From a bacterium (GTDB taxonomy: Bacteria > Armatimonadota > Abditibacteriia > Abditibacteriales > Abditibacteriaceae), in NCBI GenBank assembly GCA_004172935.1, contig SDZD01000052.1, forward strand, positions 1-44,498: DNA of 44,498 nt, written 5' to 3'. The notes under the pieces were generated by a model, which made no database searches, had not been told where the DNA came from, and worked only from the letters and a program-made list of their open reading frames with translations. Shown here piece after piece: positions 16,072 to 24,330 of the stretch (its first letter is position 1; each line of letters begins with the position of its first letter). The translations under genes were made by a program, and so were the position numbers.

Positions 16072-17109
16072 ATGAGTTCATCGACGCAGAAAACGCGCGT
16101 TTTGCAGGTAGGATGCGGCGGCATCACTGGCGCCTGGTTTCCCAATGCGCTGAAAAATGAAGACCTCGAATACGTGGGGTTGTGCGACCTATCGGCGGAG
16201 ACTGCCGCCAAGCGGCGCGACGAGTTCAAGTTGCCCGCCGACACGCCAATATTCACCGATGTCGAGACTGCGCTACGCGAAACGCAGCCCGACTGCGTGT
16301 TCGACTGCACCATTCCGCTCGCTCACACCCCGACGGCACTACTGGCGTTCGAGCATGGGGCGCATGTTCTGAGCGAAAAGCCAATGAGCGACACGCTGGA
16401 AAACGCGAAGCGGGCGCTCGATGCCTCGGTCGATAACGGGCGCATTTACGCCATCACACAGAATTACCGCTATGCGAAGGGGCCGCGCCGCTTGAAGGCG
16501 TTTCTGGAATCGGGGGCACTGGGCGCGATTACCACCATCAACGCCGATATGTTTCTGGGGGCACACTTCGGCGGATTTCGCGACCAGATGAAGCATGTGT
16601 TGCTGGTCGATATGGCGATTCATACCTTCGACATGGCACGCTATTTAGGCGGCGTCAATCCAGTTTCGGTGTTTTGCCACGAGTGGAATCCGAAGGGGAG
16701 CTGGTATGCCCATGATGGTTCGGCTTCGGCGATTTTCGAGATGACCGACGATGTGGTGTTCAATTTTCGCGGCTCGTGGTGCGCGACGGGGTTGGGAACG
16801 GGCTTCGGTTCGCAGTGGCGCATCATCGGCGAACGCGGCACGTTGCTGTGGGACAGCCAGGAAGGCTTCCAATGCGAAGTCGAGGATGGAGATGAAGGCT
16901 TCTTCCGCCCCGTTAAGCAACTCGAAGTGCCGGACGGCGATTTCGGCAGCAAGAGCGCTGGACATGGCGGTGTCATTCGCGAATTTCTGGACGCGGTGCA
17001 AGGCCACGGCGAGCATCCCGAAACCAGCGCCGAAGACAACATCCACAGCTTCTCTATGGTGATAGGAGCGGTGGAGAGTTCGGAGGCGAAGGCGGTTGTG
17101 AGGTTGTAA
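16072..17109 (+). CDS. Gfo/Idh/MocA-family NAD(P)-dependent oxidoreductase
   Basis: Oxidoreductase likely acting on a sugar, inositol or related polyol. The Rossmann start VLQVGCGGITGAWFPNAL carries the G-x-G-x-x-G nucleotide signature. The family EKP motif is present in HVLSEKPMSD, whose lysine takes part in catalysis. The C-terminal beta-sheet domain contains LLVDMAIHTFDMARYLGG, whose histidine is the usual catalytic acid/base partner. At 345 residues it is normal. The ATG at 16072 lies 21 bases after the third membrane paralog with no clear Shine-Dalgarno sequence; co-transcription with that group is possible but functional linkage is not obvious. The substrate is unknown. Confidence 0.92.
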   Translation: MSSSTQKTRVLQVGCGGITGAWFPNALKNEDLEYVGLCDLSAETAAKRRDEFKLPADTPIFTDVETALRETQPDCVFDCTIPLAHTPTALLAFEHGAHVLSEKPMSDTLENAKRALDASVDNGRIYAITQNYRYAKGPRRLKAFLESGALGAITTINADMFLGAHFGGFRDQMKHVLLVDMAIHTFDMARYLGGVNPVSVFCHEWNPKGSWYAHDGSASAIFEMTDDVVFNFRGSWCATGLGTGFGSQWRIIGERGTLLWDSQEGFQCEVEDGDEGFFRPVKQLEVPDGDFGSKSAGHGGVIREFLDAVQGHGEHPETSAEDNIHSFSMVIGAVESSEAKAVVRL

Positions 17110-17112
17110 TTT

Positions 17113-17150
17113 AGTTTCTAGTGATTAGTGGTTAGTTTTTAGTAACCGCT
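17113..17150 (+). repeat. Dispersed intergenic repeat, copy B
   Basis: Matches 176-213 at 36 of 38 bases in the same orientation. It begins four bases after the stop of the oxidoreductase gene. The flanking 130 bases share a TCGTTTTG...CCTCCTAA block (from about 17219) and CTCACCGAGTTC (about 17266-17277) with copy A, at different spacings. Confidence 0.75.
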
Positions 17151-17307
17151 ACTCAGCTCTCATCCGGTACTTCGTGTCACTTACCCCCACAAATAGAAGG
17201 GCCGAGTTGTGACAACGTCTCGTTTTGTTCCTCCTAATCTCCCCTGCTTCGCTGACGAGGGACCACTCACCGAGTTCAGCCCCTCTCATAAATGGGTATT
17301 GATATGT

Positions 17308-17340
17308 GAAAAGGCGCCTTCGTATTGAAGGCGCCTTTTC
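17308..17340. terminator. Bidirectional intrinsic terminator
   Basis: A perfect 14-bp stem (GAAAAGGCGCCTTC with its complement) around a five-base GTATT loop. It lies between two converging genes and carries A-runs and T-runs within the stem ends on both strands. Confidence 0.9.
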
Positions 17341-17350
17341 GTCGTTTGGG

Positions 17351-18625
17351 TTAGTTGGTTGTGGATGGGGTTGGGAGGGTTATGCCGTCGTTTTGGAGGG
17401 CTGAGAATGCGGTATCGGAGGTGAGGCCGAGCCATTCGTCGGAACGCGGGGTGAGAAATAGGCGGTCGTAGACGCGGCGGTTGAGCGATTCGAGAGTACC
17501 TTCGTGGCTGTTGGCGAACAGGGCGTGAAGGGAAATGGAGAAGCGCTGGTTTTGGCGGGTGTCGGAGCGCAGGTTGTCTTCGAATGCACTGATGAGGGTT
17601 TTGAAACGCGCCTCTTCTGTATTTTTCTGTGTGGTTTGCGTCTGGGTCAGGGCCACATTTTGCACTGGTGAGCGCAAGGGTTGGGGCGAAGTCAGCAAAG
17701 GGTTCATGGCGTGGATGCGGGCTACAGTGGCCTCATCCAATAGTGGCGGCGTGTTTTGAGAATCTACGAGCGAGATACTCGGACGCGGCGAGAGGCGATC
17801 CAGGGCGCCCAGCATGGGTCTTTCGACTACCATTTTGCCTACGGCCAAAGGCGAGGCTTCGCGCGCTGAGATGGCAGTGACGTTCGTGTTCACTTCGAGC
17901 GGGTTGAAATCCATCTCCCGTTTCACTTGACGGTCAAGAACGGCAGGAGTTGGTTTGCCCAGAGTGAGGCCGATGGTTTCGCGCAGTTGGTCGGAGTGCC
18001 AGTTGGCCAGCCATTTATTGCGCTCGCCTTGCGGCAGGGCTTTGAAATTTTGCGCCAGTACGGTGGACGAATCGAGCCACGACGCGAATGCGGTGGGGGT
18101 GGCTAAGCCGGGGAAGACATCCAGGGGCCGTCCGTTGGAATCGAGCAGATAGTGCGCGGAATTGCCAGTTATGGTGCGCTTCAGGATGCGACCATCGCCC
18201 ATGTCAATGGTGACGACTGGAACAGGACGTTCGCTCGACCAATAAAGCACGAAGTCGCGGCGCAAACGCTGGTTGATTTTAGATTGGGGGTAGAAAACGA
18301 CGCGGAAGAAACGCGAGTTGGCGCAGGAATATTCGTCGCTGAGTTTGCCGAGCAGGCGCAGAGCCAAAATGGGCTTGCCTTCGCGGGCGGACTGGCGCTT
18401 AGCGGCTTCGAGATCGGTATTCCAGAAGAGACGCGCCTGCGAGTTGCCGAAAGCGTGGCCGATCTTATCGAGGTTAGCGGAGGGATTTTTGAGGGCGTAG
18501 TCGTCGAGTTGCGCCTGCGATCCGATGGTGGGTTCGACTGTTGCTCGTGCTTGAACGAGCGAGTTAGTGCAGAGACCAGCGCCTACTCCGAAGGGCAAAA
18601 GTAGCAAGAAAGGCCATGTTTTCAT
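17351..18625 (-). CDS. Secreted thioredoxin-fold protein with a single-cysteine motif
   Basis: A signal peptide (MKTWPFLLLLPFGVGAGLC, possible cleavage about residue 27) leads into a domain with LFWNTDLEAAKRQSAREGKPILALRLLG. This resembles the first helix and strand of DUF255-like thioredoxin folds. The position of the usual CxxC is occupied by SCANSRFFR, with only one cysteine in the motif; a conserved VPVVTIDMGDGR and a GNSAHYLLDSNGRPLDVFPG segment follow, typical of the second half of that fold. The C-terminal 200 residues are not recognised. The ATG at 18625 has AAGGA six bases upstream. It probably acts in the periplasm, but a dithiol redox role is unlikely. Confidence 0.75.
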   Translation of the reverse strand: MKTWPFLLLLPFGVGAGLCTNSLVQARATVEPTIGSQAQLDDYALKNPSANLDKIGHAFGNSQARLFWNTDLEAAKRQSAREGKPILALRLLGKLSDEYSCANSRFFRVVFYPQSKINQRLRRDFVLYWSSERPVPVVTIDMGDGRILKRTITGNSAHYLLDSNGRPLDVFPGLATPTAFASWLDSSTVLAQNFKALPQGERNKWLANWHSDQLRETIGLTLGKPTPAVLDRQVKREMDFNPLEVNTNVTAISAREASPLAVGKMVVERPMLGALDRLSPRPSISLVDSQNTPPLLDEATVARIHAMNPLLTSPQPLRSPVQNVALTQTQTTQKNTEEARFKTLISAFEDNLRSDTRQNQRFSISLHALFANSHEGTLESLNRRVYDRLFLTPRSDEWLGLTSDTAFSALQNDGITLPTPSTTN

Positions 18626-18672
18626 GATGTTCCTTAGTCACGTCTCAGCCACTAAATTTGTTCAAACAAAAA

Positions 18673-18698
18673 CGCGACACTCTGGTTAGAGTATCGCG
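18673..18698 (-). terminator. Terminator after the small Lys/Pro-rich protein gene
   Basis: An 11-bp stem with one mismatch and a four-base loop, followed on the minus strand by TTTTTGTTTG. It separates the 18718-19002 gene from the downstream thioredoxin-fold gene. Confidence 0.85.
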
Positions 18699-18717
18699 CC
18701 TTGCATTTGTGTGACGA

Positions 18718-19002
18718 TTATTTTTTGGTGGTTTTGGGTGCAGTTGTCGCAGATTTCATGAAGCGGCCAGTTTTGGGGTCGCGAGCGGGCAACTTTTTGG
18801 GAGCTTTGGCGGAAACCGGGGTGATTTTCTTGGTCGTCGACTTTTTGGGAGCCATCTTGTGGCCCGTCATTTTGCCAGCCATTGGCTTGGCGACTGGCTT
18901 CGACATAGCAGGCTTGGCGGGAGCCGATTTGGGTGTGGCAGCGTGGGCAATTCCCAGCGGGGCGAAGGCGGCCAGAAGGGCCACTGCAAGAATTTTGCGC
19001 AT
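18718..19002 (-). CDS. Small secreted Lys/Pro/Ala-rich basic protein
   Basis: 94 residues starting at the ATG at 19002: signal peptide MRKILAVALLAAFAPLGIAHA (cleavage before ATPKS), then a disordered, highly basic tail of repeated Ala-Pro-Lys and Met-Lys-Pro units ending with a PARDPKTGRFMKS block. The DPKTGRF motif recurs in small basic proteins of several phyla, but I know no defined function. The frame is open further upstream, but only this start gives a signal peptide. Followed by a good terminator, so monocistronic. It could bind nucleic acid or anionic envelope polymers, which is inference from charge only. Confidence 0.7.
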   Translation of the reverse strand: MRKILAVALLAAFAPLGIAHAATPKSAPAKPAMSKPVAKPMAGKMTGHKMAPKKSTTKKITPVSAKAPKKLPARDPKTGRFMKSATTAPKTTKK

Positions 19003-19200
19003 GGTATTTCGGTGCGGGCTTATTGCACCCGACAACGAAAATCTTACGGCTCGCAAGGGGCTATCAGGGTGGGAAATCGTCCAGATTAAGCCCCAAAATG
19101 GGCACTCTGGGAGGATGCCCAGCCGCTCTCGTTTTTGCTCGACACTGCGCCACAACGGTTGACATTTCGGAGCCTTCACAAACCCTTGTTCTCTGGAGAA

Positions 19201-19689
19201 TTACCCAGAAAATGGGCGTGAATTGAGGTATTCGCGGGCCATGTCATTCCAGTTGGCCTCAGGGGCGTGTTGCGACAGAATATGCAGGATTTTGCCCAAC
19301 GTGCCCGCTTCGTAATTGTAAGAGTAGATTTCGATGGGCGGACGATGTGCAGAGGTGCCGATGAGAATGGCTGGCACCTGACCGCCACGCGACATGCGTT
19401 TTTGCATCTTGACGGTCTTGATGTCGCTGTAAGATATGCGCTGTCGCCGTAATCCACTGACACAGTCAACACCTGTTTCGTCAAAACAAAGTGACTCATG
19501 AACGAACGCAAGGAGAGAAAAAGACACTGATAAGACAAGAAGCCATATACCGACCAGTGCGGGCCAATCTTGGAGCCTTGGCGGCGAGATTAGCATCAGT
19601 AATAGCAACATTAGCGGGCAAAGCAGGGCTAATGAGGGCGGAAGAACCCGCAAAACAGTGGGGCGACGAGGACAAAAGGGGAGTTTCAA
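19201..19689 (-). CDS. Two-helix membrane protein with PH-like C-terminal domain
   Basis: Two close hydrophobic helices (about residues 17-37 and 43-64) are followed by a strand-rich domain (LCFDETGVDCVSGL, RQRISYSDIKTVKMQKRM, AILIGTSAHRPPIEIYSY) and a C-terminal helix (GTLGKILHILSQHAP). This layout matches small bacterial PH-domain membrane proteins and loosely recalls the three tandem paralogs at 13796-16050. The longest frame begins with a TTG at 19689, directly after an in-frame stop, and an internal TTG at 19653 would also keep the first helix, so the N-terminus is uncertain. It is divergent from guaB3. Function unknown. Confidence 0.65.
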   Translation of the reverse strand: MKLPFCPRRPTVLRVLPPSLALLCPLMLLLLMLISPPRLQDWPALVGIWLLVLSVSFSLLAFVHESLCFDETGVDCVSGLRRQRISYSDIKTVKMQKRMSRGGQVPAILIGTSAHRPPIEIYSYNYEAGTLGKILHILSQHAPEANWNDMAREYLNSRPFSG

Positions 19690-19701
19690 GCCTCACAAAG
19701 T

Positions 19702-19730
19702 TTGACGAATGGGGATTTGGCGTTTACAAT
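19702..19730 (+). promoter_or_regulatory. Sigma-70-type promoter for guaB3
   Basis: TTGACG (19702-19707), a 17-base spacer and TACAAT (19725-19730). Both boxes are five of six matches to consensus. Transcription would start near 19737, giving a leader of about 75 bases before the guaB3 ATG. Confidence 0.8.
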
Positions 19731-19812
19731 CTTTTGAAAAGCATTTCAGGCAGGTTACGCCCTGAGGCATCTTCCCCACTCATGCGACGAGGAGACATCA
19801 GATTTAATTTTT

Positions 19813-20964
19813 ATGGTTATTGGCGGCAAACGTGAAGCACGACGGGCCTATGGTCTAGACGAACTGGCCCTGGCTCCTGGCACGGTTAACATTGATCCAG
19901 ACGACATCGAGATTGGTCTTCGCATTGGCGAACTCGATTTCGCTATCCCATTTCTTGCTTCGGCAATGGACGGCGCTGTAGACCCACGAGTCGCGATTGA
20001 AATGTCGCGCCTTGGCGGTCTGGCCGTTCTCAACGGCGAAGGTTTGCAGACGCGCTATGCCGATGCAAACGCGATTATCGAAGAAATCATCGCCGAACCG
20101 GTTGAAACGGTTATCCCGCTTATCCAAAAGATATACCGGGAATCGGTGAAACCCGAACTCATCGCCCAGCGTGTTGAGGAAATCAAAAAAGGCGGCGGAC
20201 GCGCAGTTCTGGCGTTCACCCCACTGGGTGCGCGCAACTCTCAGGTCGCAATCGAAGCTGGTGCTGACGCTATTGTTATCGCCACCACGGTTACAACCAC
20301 CGAGTTCCGCTCCAGCAAAGGCCCTTCGATTGACCTGACTCGCTTCTGTAAAGAAAGCAAAGTCCCCGTCATCATCGGCAACGCTGTTGGCTATCAGGGC
20401 GTTACCGACCTGCTCGAAGCGGGCGCAGCCTGTGTTCTCGTGGGCGTAGGCCCCGGCGCTGCTTGCACAACCCGCCGCGTGTTGGGTCTGGGCGTTCCCC
20501 AGGCAACAGCCATCGCTGATTCGGCTCATGCTCGCGACGACTTCTTCGAGCGCACCGGACGCTACATCCCCATCATCGCTGATGGTGGTCTGCGTACCGG
20601 CGGCGACATCTGCAAAGCCATCGCTTGCGGCGCCGACGGCGTCATGATGGGTCAGCCCGTTGCATCGAGCAACGAGGCTCCCGGAAAGGGCAACCACTGG
20701 GGCATGGCGACCAGCTCCGGCAACCTGCCACGCGGAACCCGCGTCCGTGTCGGCCAGAAGGCCAGCCTCGAACAGATTCTGTTCGGCCCAGCGACCACCG
20801 ACAACGGCACCCTCAACTTCGTGGGCGCATTGAAGTTGGGCATGGGCACAGCGGGCGCTGCGACCATCCGCGAAATGCAACAGGTCGAACTGCTGATCGC
20901 CCCGACTCTGGCCACCGAAGGCAAACGCGACCAGTTCGCGCAGAAAGTCGGTCAGGGCGCATAA
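19813..20964 (+). CDS. guaB3: GuaB3-family IMP dehydrogenase/GMP reductase-related protein
   Basis: A CBS-less member of the IMPDH/GMPR TIM-barrel superfamily (383 residues). The catalytic-loop cysteine is C218 in VGPGAACTTRRVLGLGVPQ, which parallels the GPGSICTTR loop of IMPDH. IIADGGLRTGGDICKAIACGAD is the phosphate-binding strand-loop, and VMMGQPVA the next. The N-terminal LAPGTVNIDPDDI and FLASAMDGAVDPR match the GuaB3 clade of actinobacteria and cyanobacteria rather than GuaB. Some GuaB3 proteins have been shown to act as GMP reductases, so the direction of the reaction here is open. A good promoter precedes it; guaA and hpt follow on the same strand, giving a purine context. The ATG at 19813 lacks a close Shine-Dalgarno sequence. 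Confidence 0.9.
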   Translation: MVIGGKREARRAYGLDELALAPGTVNIDPDDIEIGLRIGELDFAIPFLASAMDGAVDPRVAIEMSRLGGLAVLNGEGLQTRYADANAIIEEIIAEPVETVIPLIQKIYRESVKPELIAQRVEEIKKGGGRAVLAFTPLGARNSQVAIEAGADAIVIATTVTTTEFRSSKGPSIDLTRFCKESKVPVIIGNAVGYQGVTDLLEAGAACVLVGVGPGAACTTRRVLGLGVPQATAIADSAHARDDFFERTGRYIPIIADGGLRTGGDICKAIACGADGVMMGQPVASSNEAPGKGNHWGMATSSGNLPRGTRVRVGQKASLEQILFGPATTDNGTLNFVGALKLGMGTAGAATIREMQQVELLIAPTLATEGKRDQFAQKVGQGA

Positions 20965-20976
20965 TACGCAACATCG

Positions 20977-21008
20977 CAACCCCTCTTCTGGCGACGGAAG
21001 AGGGGTTG
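20977..21008 (+). terminator. Hairpin after guaB3
   Basis: A perfect 12-bp stem (CAACCCCTCTTC with its complement) and an eight-base loop, 12 bases after the guaB3 stop. No T-run follows, so it may protect the 3' end or weakly terminate rather than act as a full intrinsic terminator. Confidence 0.6.
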
Positions 21009-21055
21009 TGGCGTATCAAGTAGGGCATGGCATAAATAGAATGCCCTCTCCACTC

Positions 21056-21550
21056 ATGGACAAAGCTCAATTTTGGCAGCTTATCGAGGCATCCAAAAAT
21101 AAAAAAAGTGACTGCCAAAAACAAGCAGCCAAGCTAGAAAAGCTGCTTGATAAGCTGAGTGCGGATGAAATCTTAGGCTTTGAGAACATCTTCACCTCGC
21201 TATTAAGCGAGAGTTACCGCTGGGATTTGTGGGCCGTTGCGTATATCGTCAATGGTGGCTGTTCGGACGATGGTTTCGAATATTTCCGCTACTGGTTGAT
21301 CGCGCAAGGTCAAACTTACTTTGAAGCTGCGATACAAAACCCTGAACGTGCGGCAGATGCAGCCCGATTTGAGGAAGCTGAGTGCGAGGAAATTCGCTAT
21401 GCAACCTGCGAACCCTACCAAAGCAAAACCGGAACTCCCATTGATGAAGTCTCTGATGGACTCAATTATCCCGCAGAACCAATGGGGCAACCCTGGAACG
21501 AAGAGGACTTAGAAGCGCTTTTTCCGCGCCTGTGGAAGAAATTCGAGTAA
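21056..21550 (+). CDS. DUF4240 domain protein
   Basis: A cytoplasmic protein of about 164 residues. DUF4240 signatures are visible: MDKAQFWQLIEASK at the start, a DLWAVAYIVNGGCSDDGFEYFRYWLIAQG core, then an acidic region and an FPRLWKKFE end. The family occurs mostly in single genes of actinobacteria and others and has no known reaction. The ATG at 21056 begins at the conserved block; an ATG at 21041 and a GTG at 21008 (inside the preceding hairpin) are also in frame. It lies between guaB3 and guaA with a 17-base gap to guaA, so it is probably read together with guaA. Confidence 0.8.
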   Translation: MDKAQFWQLIEASKNKKSDCQKQAAKLEKLLDKLSADEILGFENIFTSLLSESYRWDLWAVAYIVNGGCSDDGFEYFRYWLIAQGQTYFEAAIQNPERAADAARFEEAECEEIRYATCEPYQSKTGTPIDEVSDGLNYPAEPMGQPWNEEDLEALFPRLWKKFE

Positions 21551-21567
21551 ACCCAAGTACCCATTTA

Positions 21568-23115
21568 ATGCAATCCATTTCCAACGAAACCATTCTCGTT
21601 CTCGATTTTGGCGCTCAGTACGCGCAACTTATCGCGCGTAAGGTGCGCGCGTGTCACGTCTACTGCGAAATTTTGCCGTTTGACGCGCCACTAGAGAAGA
21701 TTCTTTCCTACAATCCCAAAGGCGTTATCTTTTCGGGTGGCCCATCGTCGGTTTACGAAGTCGAAGCGCCACAGTGCGCCGAAGGTTTGTTCCATTCGGG
21801 CATCCCGATTCTGGGCATTTGCTATGGCCATCAAGTGATGGCGCACATGCTCGGTGGCAAAGTAACGCCCGCCGATAAGCGTGAATTTGGCAAAACCGAA
21901 CTCGTTGTCAAAGAGGATGCACCGCTTTACGATGGATTGAACCGCAAATTGCTGTGCTGGATGTCGCACGGCGACCTTGTGCTGGAGCCACCTCCCGGCT
22001 TCGTCTCGACCGCAAAAACGGTTTCGACCCCAGTCGCTTCGATGGCGAACGTGGAGAAAAAGCTGTACGGCGTGCAGTTCCACCCCGAAGTGACGCATAC
22101 GCCGTGGGGCTTGGAAATCATTCGCAACTTCGTGCTTGGCCCCTGTGAATGCTCTGGCTCGTGGACGATGGAGAACTTCATCGAAACCGAATCGGCCCGC
22201 ATTCGCGAGATCGTCGGCGACAAGCGAGTGCTGTGCGCACTATCGGGCGGCGTTGACTCGGCGGTGGCGGCGGTTCTGCTGCATCACGCCATTGGCAAGC
22301 AGTTGACCTGTTTGTTCGTGAACCACGGCTTTTTGCGCTTGAACGAAGCGGAGCAAGTGGTGGACGCCTTCACAGCGCGTTACGATGACATCCATTTGCA
22401 TTACGTGGATGCCTCGACTCGCTTCTTGAGCCTGATGGAAGGCGTCACCGACCCCGAAGAGAAGCGCATCAAAATCGGCAACGAATTCGTGGCGACGTTC
22501 GAGCGCGAGATGGGCGAATTAGGACACCACGACTTTTTGGCACAGGGTACGCTTTACCCCGACGTTATCGAATCGGGCAGCGGCAAAGCAGCCAAAATCA
22601 AAACCCACCACAACGTCGGCGGTTTGCCGCCCGACATGGAGTTCAAGCTCATCGAGCCATTCCGCACACTATTCAAGGACGAAGTGCGTGCACTGGGCGA
22701 AGAGTTGGGCCTGCCTTCGGATATGGTTTGGCGCCAGCCGTTCCCCGGCCCCGGCCTCGCGATTCGTATCATCGGCGAAGTGACAAAGGACCGCCTCGAT
22801 GTTTTGCGCCAAGCCGACGCAATTTTGATTGATGAAGTCAAGAAAGCCGGTTTGTATCGCGTTATCTGGCAGTGCTTCGTGGCGCTGTTGCCGACAGTGA
22901 ACTCGGTTGGCGTCATGGGCGATGGACGCACCTACGCTCATCCCGTCGTGGTACGTGCTGTGACCAGCGAAGACGGCATGACGAGCGATTGGGCGCGCAT
23001 TCCGTATGAGGTATTGGAGAAGATTTCCAACCGCATTGTAAACGAAGTTCCAGGCGTGAACCGCGTGGTTTACGACGTAACCAGCAAGCCGCCCGCCACC
23101 ATTGAGTGGGAGTAA
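21568..23115 (+). CDS. guaA: GMP synthase (glutamine-hydrolysing)
   Basis: Aminates XMP to GMP using glutamine and ATP. The class I glutamine amidotransferase domain comes first (VLDFGAQYAQLIARKVR; nucleophile C85 in GICYGHQ; FHPEVTHT with the catalytic His and Glu). The ATP-pyrophosphatase domain follows with the P-loop LSGGVDSAV and LYPDVIESG, and the C-terminal dimerisation domain ends with PATIEWE. At 515 residues it is full length. The frame is open back to a GTG at 21532 inside the preceding gene, but the ATG at 21568 matches the family start. No clear Shine-Dalgarno sequence. Followed by a terminator hairpin. Confidence 0.97.
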   Translation: MQSISNETILVLDFGAQYAQLIARKVRACHVYCEILPFDAPLEKILSYNPKGVIFSGGPSSVYEVEAPQCAEGLFHSGIPILGICYGHQVMAHMLGGKVTPADKREFGKTELVVKEDAPLYDGLNRKLLCWMSHGDLVLEPPPGFVSTAKTVSTPVASMANVEKKLYGVQFHPEVTHTPWGLEIIRNFVLGPCECSGSWTMENFIETESARIREIVGDKRVLCALSGGVDSAVAAVLLHHAIGKQLTCLFVNHGFLRLNEAEQVVDAFTARYDDIHLHYVDASTRFLSLMEGVTDPEEKRIKIGNEFVATFEREMGELGHHDFLAQGTLYPDVIESGSGKAAKIKTHHNVGGLPPDMEFKLIEPFRTLFKDEVRALGEELGLPSDMVWRQPFPGPGLAIRIIGEVTKDRLDVLRQADAILIDEVKKAGLYRVIWQCFVALLPTVNSVGVMGDGRTYAHPVVVRAVTSEDGMTSDWARIPYEVLEKISNRIVNEVPGVNRVVYDVTSKPPATIEWE

Positions 23116-23136
23116 AGACACCCCCTCATTGCATTG

Positions 23137-23176
23137 AGTCAGAGTGATGCTGGACAGCAAGTTCATCACTCTGGCT
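23137..23176 (+). terminator. Terminator after guaA
   Basis: A stem of about 13 bp, with CAGAGTGATG (23140-23149) perfectly complementary to CATCACTCTG (23164-23173), a 14-base loop, then GCTTCTTT. It ends just before the acyltransferase ATG at 23190. Confidence 0.75.
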
Positions 23177-23189
23177 TCTTTGCGTCGTC

Positions 23190-24311
23190 ATGGAACAAAA
23201 CCCAGTTCAAGAACAATTAGGGCAACGCCGCGTTTTGGACTACGGCAGTCTGGATGCATGGCGAGGCCTAGCTTGTTTGGCAGTTGTATTATTCCACTGC
23301 TCGGTCGAAATGGGGCTTCGCATGAAAGTGCGGCCCGCCAACTTCGCGTGGGCTGTGTACGGCCAACTCGGCGTGCAAGTTTTTTTTGTCATTTCGGGGT
23401 TTTGTATTGCTGTCGCAGCGCATTCTTCGTGGCATAAACGTTCGTGGGGGAAATTTGCGTGGGCACGCCTGACACGCATTTATCCGCCGCTATGGGTGGC
23501 AATTGTGCTTGCTCTGGCGATGAAAATCATCGGAGCCAAGATAAATTCGCAGATGGTACAAAACTCAGCGGCAGGCGAGGGGCCGCTGTTTTATGTCTCG
23601 AACTTTTTGCTGCTGAACGAGTACCCGCCTTTTGCCCAGCCATATTTGCTGCGAGTAGCGTGGTCGTTGTGCTACGAAGTGGCGTTTTATGGCATCATGT
23701 TTTTGGCGTTAATCGGGACGGCGAAGGCGAAATCGGCCAACTCGATGCTGAATGTACTCCATGCCCTTTCGTTGGGTGTATTGGTGTGGCTGATATGCGT
23801 GTTTGATGGAGCGCCGTGGCTTCCATTTCCTCTTGATTTGTGGCCTCAATTTGGCGTTGGGATACTGGTGTTCGATTTATTGCTGGCAAAGGCGCAAAAA
23901 GAGGAGAAACGCGAGAAATTTCTGTGGGCCGTTGGTTTAGCCTTTGCAACACTAGGGATCGTATTCCTAGCGAGGTGTTGGTTTTCGCCAAGGCTGAACT
24001 ATCGCACGCTACCCTTTGCGGTTTCTTTTGGGTTCGCTGCGATTATGTGGTTCGCGTACCGCTTTGAGGGCAACGTGAGTCGCTGGAATTTCGTAAAGTT
24101 GCTTCATTCCATAGGCACGTTTTCTTACAGCATTTATCTCGTTCACTTCACCCTGATCATGGCCCTGTCGCGCGCGTTATTTTCTCGCGTCAAGTTCCTA
24201 CCCTGGTTCGTGGAAGTCATCGTACAGGTGCTTTTTTCAGTGGTAAGCGGCTGGATTTTTTACAGGATGGTCGAAAAGCCATCGCAAAAACTCAAACGAG
24301 TGAGAAAATAA
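23190..24311 (+). CDS. Acyltransferase family 3 membrane protein (OafA/YrhL type)
   Basis: Integral membrane O-acyltransferase with about ten helices that acylates sugars of LPS, exopolysaccharide or similar envelope glycans. The family start LDAWRGLACLAVVLFHC contains the conserved Arg and the catalytic His. It is followed by GQLGVQVFFVISGFCIA (the FFVISGF block), then FAWARLTRIYPPLW with the R-x10-H-equivalent region, and YLLRVAWSLCYEVAFY. The last helix pair ends FSYSIYLVHFTLI, also typical. At 373 residues it is normal. The start is the ATG at 23190, without a Shine-Dalgarno sequence. There is no SGNH domain fusion. Substrate unknown, but the outer-membrane LPS genes in this window make O-antigen or core acylation plausible. 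Confidence 0.9.
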   Translation: MEQNPVQEQLGQRRVLDYGSLDAWRGLACLAVVLFHCSVEMGLRMKVRPANFAWAVYGQLGVQVFFVISGFCIAVAAHSSWHKRSWGKFAWARLTRIYPPLWVAIVLALAMKIIGAKINSQMVQNSAAGEGPLFYVSNFLLLNEYPPFAQPYLLRVAWSLCYEVAFYGIMFLALIGTAKAKSANSMLNVLHALSLGVLVWLICVFDGAPWLPFPLDLWPQFGVGILVFDLLLAKAQKEEKREKFLWAVGLAFATLGIVFLARCWFSPRLNYRTLPFAVSFGFAAIMWFAYRFEGNVSRWNFVKLLHSIGTFSYSIYLVHFTLIMALSRALFSRVKFLPWFVEVIVQVLFSVVSGWIFYRMVEKPSQKLKRVRK

Positions 24312-24330
24312 TCTTTCTAGGAGACTTTTT

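Noticed and set aside
19731..19812. A purine riboswitch in the guaB3 leader
   Set aside because: The leader is only about 75 bases and lacks the three-way junction sequence blocks of purine or preQ1 riboswitches.
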